Shown piece by piece: positions 58,601 through 64,000 of a DNA stretch of 64,000 bases (its first letter is position 1; each line of letters starts with the position of its first letter). Origin of the DNA: Apoda limacodes (lineage: Eukaryota > Arthropoda > Insecta > Lepidoptera > Limacodidae). Position numbers and translations under genes: made by a program. Location: NCBI GenBank assembly GCA_946406115.1, contig OX291545.1:9810001-9874000 (forward strand), given 5' to 3'. The notes beneath the pieces were generated by a model that was not told the origin of the DNA, ran no database searches, and saw only the letters and a list, made by a program, of their open reading frames with translations.

Positions 58601-59179
58601 CGGACGTTGCGAGGTACACGACCCTTCTTCAACATGAGGTAGATATAATCAATCACCTTTAAATACATGACCAACAGCACTGACAACATAGAACATAATA
58701 TAAACATACACCAAGTGTATCCAACACAGCTACCAGCCTGCACCCTTACAACACCAATCATAGCGGGAAAGTCTCAATGGTGGGGGCCAGAACTAGAGAG
58801 ACTCATACTCAATCTGAAAAGACTCTTTAATGGAGCCAAAAACACAAGAACTGAAACAAGAATACAAACAAAATATAAACAAGCCCAGTATCATTACAAG
58901 AAGCGCATAAGATATCGCAAAGGTGAATCCTGGCGGCGGTTCTGCGACAACATCAATTCCACCAATGAAGCAGCTAGAGTAAAAAAAATATTATCACAAT
59001 ATAATAACAGAACTCTGGGCTCAATAAAAAAACAGGATGGTACATAGGCGACCTCTGATAGCGAGATAAGCGAGGTGCTTATCGAAACACACTTTCCAGG
59101 ATGTGTAGTCACTGACAACCCAAACTGGGAAAATGTGGAACACAGAGAACCAAAGCCAACCAAAGTCACTGCAGACCGA

Positions 59180-60260
59180 GTTGTGTGGGCAATCGAAAGC
59201 TTCCAACCCTTCAAATCTCCTGGCCTGGACAACATATTTCCAGCACTCTTGAAATGGGGACAAACAACACTTGTGCCACATTTAGATCTTCCATAGCTCA
59301 CAACTATATACCTCGCCAGTGGAGAGAAGTCAAGGTCATATTTCTACCAAAACCGGGTAAATCTGACTACACACAGGCGAAATCTTACAGGCCAATTAGT
59401 CTGACCTCCTTCATGCTGAAGACTCTAGAGAGGCTAACAGATAGATATCTAAGGGAAGGTGCACTAACGCGCATGCCAATGCACCGCCAACAACATGCTT
59501 ATAGAAAGGGTAGATCAACAGAATCAGCCCTACACGCTGTGGTAGGAACTAAAGAAGCAGCCCTCTCTGATAAGCTAATGACACTAGGCGCTTTCATTGA
59601 CATCGAAGGAGCGTTCGACAAAACGAAATTCAACAAACCATCAGTGGGTGGATTGATCAACTTCTGAAGCTAAGAAAATGGTACTGTAAAGTACCATTTA
59701 CAGTTAACACCACCACGAGAGGCATTGTAGCCAGGGGCTACCCACAAGGAGGAGTACTCTCTCCTTTACTGTGGAACATTGTGGTGGACGATCTGCTGAA
59801 ACGTCTTAACGATAGATGCTACTACACAGTAGGTTACGCGGACGACATTACCATTCTGATCAAAGGCAACGCAGAAAATATTATCTGCACTCGCATGCAA
59901 CTAGCCCTCAGAATCATGGAAGAGTGGTGTCACCACCATAAGCTGACGGTAAACCCTAACAAAACAGAATTAGTCCTTTTCACAAATAAAAAGCAAATTC
60001 AAATAACTACCATGCCAAAACTATTTGACATTGAGCTTACCCTTTCAAGTGAAGTCAAATACCTCGGGGTAATTTTAGACAACAAACTAAATTGGAGTAA
60101 GGATCTAAACACAAAAATAACAAAGGCATGTACAACCTTCTGGCAATGCAGAAGACTAATAGGCAAGAAATGGGGCCTTAAGCCATCCGTAACCCTATGG
60201 CTTTATACAGCCATAATACGACCCATGATAACATATGGTGCAGTAGTTTGGTGGCCCTGA
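59180..60260 (+). pseudogene. LINE reverse transcriptase, I/LOA-type
   Basis: FKSPGLDNIFPALLK, PRQWREVKVIFLPKPGKSDY, SYRPISLTSFMLKTLERL, QQHAYRKGRSTESALH, GAFIDIEGAFDKT, GYPQGGVLSPLLWNIVVDDL (third frame, about 59733-59790) and YADDITILIKG are all present. The catalytic ADD is intact. Frameshifts near 59200, 59640 and 59780 break it. Confidence 0.85.
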
Positions 60261-60589
60261 ACTCAGTTAAGCACAGTAAAAAACAAACTACAAAGCCTGC
60301 AGCGTCTTGCCTGGCAACCACAGGCAGTATGAAAACGACTCCCACGACGGCATTAGAAGTCATTCTCAACCTCAGACCCCTTCATCTTGTTATACAACAA
60401 GAAGCTGCCGCTGCAGCCATACGACTTGAGAAAGTAGGGTTCTGAAAACGGGACGACAGAATCACTCATGCACGACTCAAGGAGGCAATAGGAAACGAGC
60501 TTCCGATGATAGAGGCGACATGTGACATCATCCCAAAAACCTTATAAAAATACCGTATCCAGCTTCATGAGGAAGAAAAGGAAAGCTCC

Positions 60590-61370
60590 GGCATCCATGA
60601 AGTCAGGATCTATACCGATGGCTCCAAAACGGATTCAGGAACGGGCGCAGGGGTATTCTCCCATGACCTGCACACAACATATCAACGAGCTTGGGTACAC
60701 TCAACACCATCTTCCAGGCAGAATGTGTTGGGATTACCAGAGCTGCAACAGTGGTCCTGTCTAGAGTGCAACAAGCTCTCAATAACAACCGCATCAACAG
60801 TGGACTAATCCTGGAGTGCCACTGTGAACTGCAAAAAAATGCATTGAGGAACCGGGTTACTCTTCAATGAATACGCGGTCACAGTGGGTCTCTAGGCAAT
60901 GATGCGGCAGACGAGTTGGCAAAGAGAGGATCGGCCACAAAACAAATGGGACCCGAACCAATTGTACCGATACCATTCATTCAATTTAAAACATGGTTAC
61001 GTGACAGAACCTTACAACAACACAACAAACAGTGGGCAGAACAGACAGACTACAAACAAACCAAGAATGTTCTTACATCCTTGGACGAAAATCTGTCGCA
61101 CAAACTGTTTAAAACCTACGCTACATAGTTGGCATAATAACAGGTCACTGCCTGCTAAACAGGCACTTTTTCAATATCGGCGTTACCGGCAGTCCTCTTT
61201 GCAGGGGCTGTATGGAAGCCGCGGAGACACCGTTTCACATGGTTCTTCATTGCAAAAGCGTGAGCGACCAACGGACAAAGCTCCTTAAGAATCCACAAAC
61301 CATGAGAGAGGCGCTGAATAACATCAGATGCCTCCTTAACTTTTGGATTGAGCTGGGATGGTATGAGTAA
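60590..61370 (+). pseudogene. LINE RNase H and C-terminal Cys/His region
   Basis: IYTDGSKTDSGTGAGVFS at about 60605 holds the first RNase H Asp; 'gcggtcacagtgggtctctaggcaatgatgcggcagacgag' style sequence at 60880 corresponds to the GH.G..GND.AD.LA block. 61130-61260 reads TGHCLLNRHFFNIGVTGS then CRGCMEAAETPFHMVLHC, a C-x2-C-x8-H-x4-C zinc motif. Stops and frame changes throughout. Confidence 0.75.
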
Positions 61371-61474
61371 CCAATCACAGGTATTGGTTACCTACTTACA
61401 ATGGCCCTATTTTGAGGCTAAGTGCGGAAAACATAACATTAGTCCAACTAACTAACTAACTAGACTACTGAGCA

Positions 61475-64000
61475 TAGCGAGGGATTTAAAGGCACGAGAC
61501 CGAAAAAATTTGCTCCCGTGTCCAACATACAACTTTTCACCTCTACCAGTATTTTTCTGGTAAAAAGTTAAGTTCGACATTGGAGACGTTGTCTTAATTC
61601 TTCTGGTGTCAGAGAAATATCTTCGTAGCTTGTATCGCTCATTTTTCAAACAATACAGAATTATTAATTAAATAAACAATTTTATGTTCAAAAAACTAGC
61701 TTGCCAACATTTTACTTTGCTTTTTTTTTAAATTGAGGTTGCGTTCGGAATTGTATCTACTACAACCTCTGCCATTGCTATCAAAACAACGTATATTTTT
61801 TAAGTTAGCTGTATAAACTTTTAATAATACTAATAATTTATAAAAACTCACTTAAAAACGAAAAAATGCTATGTAGTTATATGCTTAATTAAAATGAACA
61901 AGGTTAAGTATTTGTCCCGAAATTTGTTTCTGACCAGTCATTGTATTGTTTTTTTTTCATCATAGGGTTAATTTCAAAAGTCAATGTTCGAACAGTAAAT
62001 TACTATGCCTGACTAGTCAGCAAAATTCGATTTTGCTGACTGAATTTGGACAGCAATACTTTCCTTTTCGTGCTGGTGAGGTGAAAAATCATTTTATTCA
62101 CTCAGTGATTAAAAGAGCGTTTTATTCACTGTTATCGATGAATAAAGAGCCCCTTTTTGAGTGGCAATGGTAAAAAAATTTAAAACACCATCCAGTCACA
62201 ATACTAAAACTATAGTAACAACTTAAAAAATTATAATCTAGTTTCAAATTGTGTGAGCCGCGCACATTTACCGCGTGCAAATCGGGAGTTTGTTGGTGGG
62301 CAGCCCGTATACCGATAACACTCCCATTATCTCCGACGTTTGTTAGCCGAAAAATCTAAAATCATTGAGACTAATAGATTGTTAGCATATTTATTTATTT
62401 ACCTAGGCAAAATAAAATAAAATTTAAATTTAACAGTATTTTCGTCGCCTTCCACGATAATTCCCCTCTCCCCCTGTACCTCCCTTGTTTTAGGTTCTGA
62501 TTATGCAACCCTAAAAGGTCTTCTTGGTCATGATAAACCCTATAATTTCAGGGTTTCCATTCAAAACTAACTTCTTTTATATAATTTATTCCCCTCCCAT
62601 TTTATTAACATATGGACGATTGCTCGAGGCCCCTGATTCGGCGTCACATCCACAATCATTTAGTTTGAAGTACAGTACCTACCCAGACCGGTAATTACCT
62701 ATACTGTGACTTATATATGTTTAAAAGGTTATAGAAACAAAAAACTTTTAAGCAGATATACATAACTTTATTGTCATAAAATTTAACTTTGTATAAGAAT
62801 ACATCTACTACGTATCTAACATATCACAAACCTTAAGATTAATACAATTAAATTTTTATGCGTGTTTCTTTTCTTCAATTTATAGGAACTTAACGTAACA
62901 AGAACCTTTTAAAAGAAATAGTTAATAAACGCCTATTTTTGTAATGTAATAAAAACATATTTTTTCATTAAACTTCTTGCAGTATAACTCATTCTAAATA
63001 TCACATGTGTTCACAAATAGAAATATAGGCAAGAGTAACACTAAATATAGTTTTTGGACGTAATTTTTGAAGAATTTAAATGTTTGTGGTTAACCTTAAT
63101 ATTATAAACATACCTAGATCAAAAATGCTCGATTCTTAAAGAGAGTTTTTTTTTGTTCATATATGTAATGTGACGTAATAACCTAAATTTTGAGACTTTT
63201 TGAGTTTACAATATAGTCAAGGACATTATTGCACACGCCATATGATTTAACTTTTTTATCTCAAAGTAGTTATTTGTGAAAAAATCTACCAGTACCTAGT
63301 ATAGGTTTAAGTAGTAAGGCATAAACTTAATTGGCAGTAGAATTATTTATAACATAAATAAGACAAACATTACTCACTGATTATACGTGACCAAATCTCC
63401 CAAACTTTGGCAAGATGTTAAGTACAAAGAAGATATATAAGTTTTGTTTTCCATACCAACAAATTTAGGCATATTAACATTTTCGGAAATTTGCAAGAAA
63501 AAATGCAAGGAGGAAACGATTGTATGATAATAAACTAGATATTTGGCATAGATGTTTCTTCTGCATAGAGTAGACAAATTGACAGAAGTCGTCCCAGAAA
63601 GAGATTCCGCTGTAAAAGTTTAATCCCGCAAATAATAAAACAAATAATAATAAGTTTCACCATAATAACCGGACGGTGTTAAGATATAATAATACACTCT
63701 CTCTGAAAATACCACCTGTACTAGTCCGAGAGAAAAATGGATATCTGTATCCGTGATTTAGCCTCAAAATTTTTAAAAACATTTGTTTTAATATCCTTTG
63801 GCACATCTATTTGCCAAGAAAACATTTGTTTTTACACAAACAAACAATCGGTTTTGAAAGAAAATATTTTGAATTTATTTTGATAAGTTTGTTTTCTTTA
63901 CTTTTAAATTTAAACCCTGCATATGAATACTTATGTATGTGATATGAAGTAAAAATTTAATAGATTTTTTCTTACTATTAACTACTCTTTTAGCGGCAAC
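61475..64000. other. non-coding stretch, nothing recognised
   Basis: AT-rich sequence without a convincing gene. On the minus strand 61570-61643 reads MSDTSYEDISLTPEELRQRL before a stop, and an acceptor-like 'aactttttaccag' lies just beyond it; too weak to call. 62240-62350 is somewhat GC-richer. ORFs of 60-75 codons here are not supported by any motif. Confidence 0.5.

Larger units (their letters stand above)
56805..61460 (+). mobile_element. I/LOA-type LINE with RNase H, 4.66 kb, bounded by 14-bp TSD
   Basis: Perfect direct repeats 'tagactactgagca' at 56791-56804 and 61461-61474 bound the element. Its 3' end is a short (CTAA)n tail ('ccaactaactaactaac'). Order: GC-rich 5' part, ORF1 relic (about 57091-57800), endonuclease (58170-58590), reverse transcriptase (59180-60250), RNase H (60590-60960), C-terminal Cys/His region (61130-61370). 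Reading frame changes many times. The start of the endonuclease is missing, so there is an internal deletion around 58100-58170. RNase H plus a simple-repeat rather than poly(A) tail fits the I superfamily; clade name is inferred. Confidence 0.88.

Noticed and set aside
61570..61645. Minus-strand short ORF MSDTSYEDISLTPEELRQRL
   Set aside because: Ends in a stop after 24 codons without a donor; the larger overlapping frame has no motif.

Overview
The window is nuclear DNA from an insect, most likely a moth or butterfly (Lepidoptera). It is AT-rich, has short spliced exons with GT-AG introns, carries two recognisable arthropod nuclear genes, and is filled with repeat types familiar from lepidopteran genomes: CR1-like LINE tails ending in TTTGAC or TTTGAAT repeats, 'ccggccaagtgcgagtc' repeats, tRNA-headed SINEs, and mariner, Tc1 and hAT relics. 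There is no prokaryotic gene organisation and no CRISPR array. The order is inferred, not proven.

Region by region. Positions 570-9654 (+) hold a four-exon bHLH transcription factor gene of the Oli/bHLHe22-23 (Beta3) type; all four exons join in frame to 192 codons plus stop. Its 6.3 kb first intron contains a LINE relic. Positions 9.7-18.6 kb are non-coding, with a 1.2 kb inverted-repeat element, a MITE-like element, a 61-bp tandem duplication, and a 60-70 bp minisatellite interrupted by a 310-bp GC-rich insertion.

Positions 18.6-30.7 kb form one structure, the most notable object here: a roughly 12.1 kb foldback element. Two long inverted arms (about 6.7 and 2.9 kb) are made of tandem ~331-bp units, flank a 2.4 kb loop, and end in the same inverted terminus (TGTGAAGTTAGCGGCC). 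The loop carries, on the minus strand, broken coding sequence that looks like the N-terminal part of a MULE/NOF-type transposase. The architecture recalls Drosophila FB-NOF elements.

Positions 30.9-37.5 kb are a cluster of inserted elements: an RNase H fragment, a complete 852-bp hAT-type element with 8-bp target-site duplications (TSDs) and ACCAAG/CTTGGT hexamer arrays, a CR1-like LINE interrupted by a SINE-like retroposon with a 13-bp TSD, a mariner fragment, then long degenerate tandem repeats. Positions 37.8-47.7 kb hold LINE fragments, MITE-like inverted repeats and microsatellites.

Positions 47770-49980 (+) hold the intact 736-residue coding exon of a cysteine/serine-rich nuclear protein (Axud1/CSRNP). 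A candidate 5' untranslated exon with a short upstream ORF lies near 43.9 kb. Downstream are a second copy of the SINE-like family (54757-55104), a Tc1-like fragment, a possible minus-strand first exon (55370-55469), and a 4.66 kb I/LOA-type LINE bounded by a 14-bp TSD (56791-61474). The last 2.5 kb show nothing recognisable.

The two host genes are independent transcription-related loci. Everything else looks like mobile or repetitive DNA that is largely broken.
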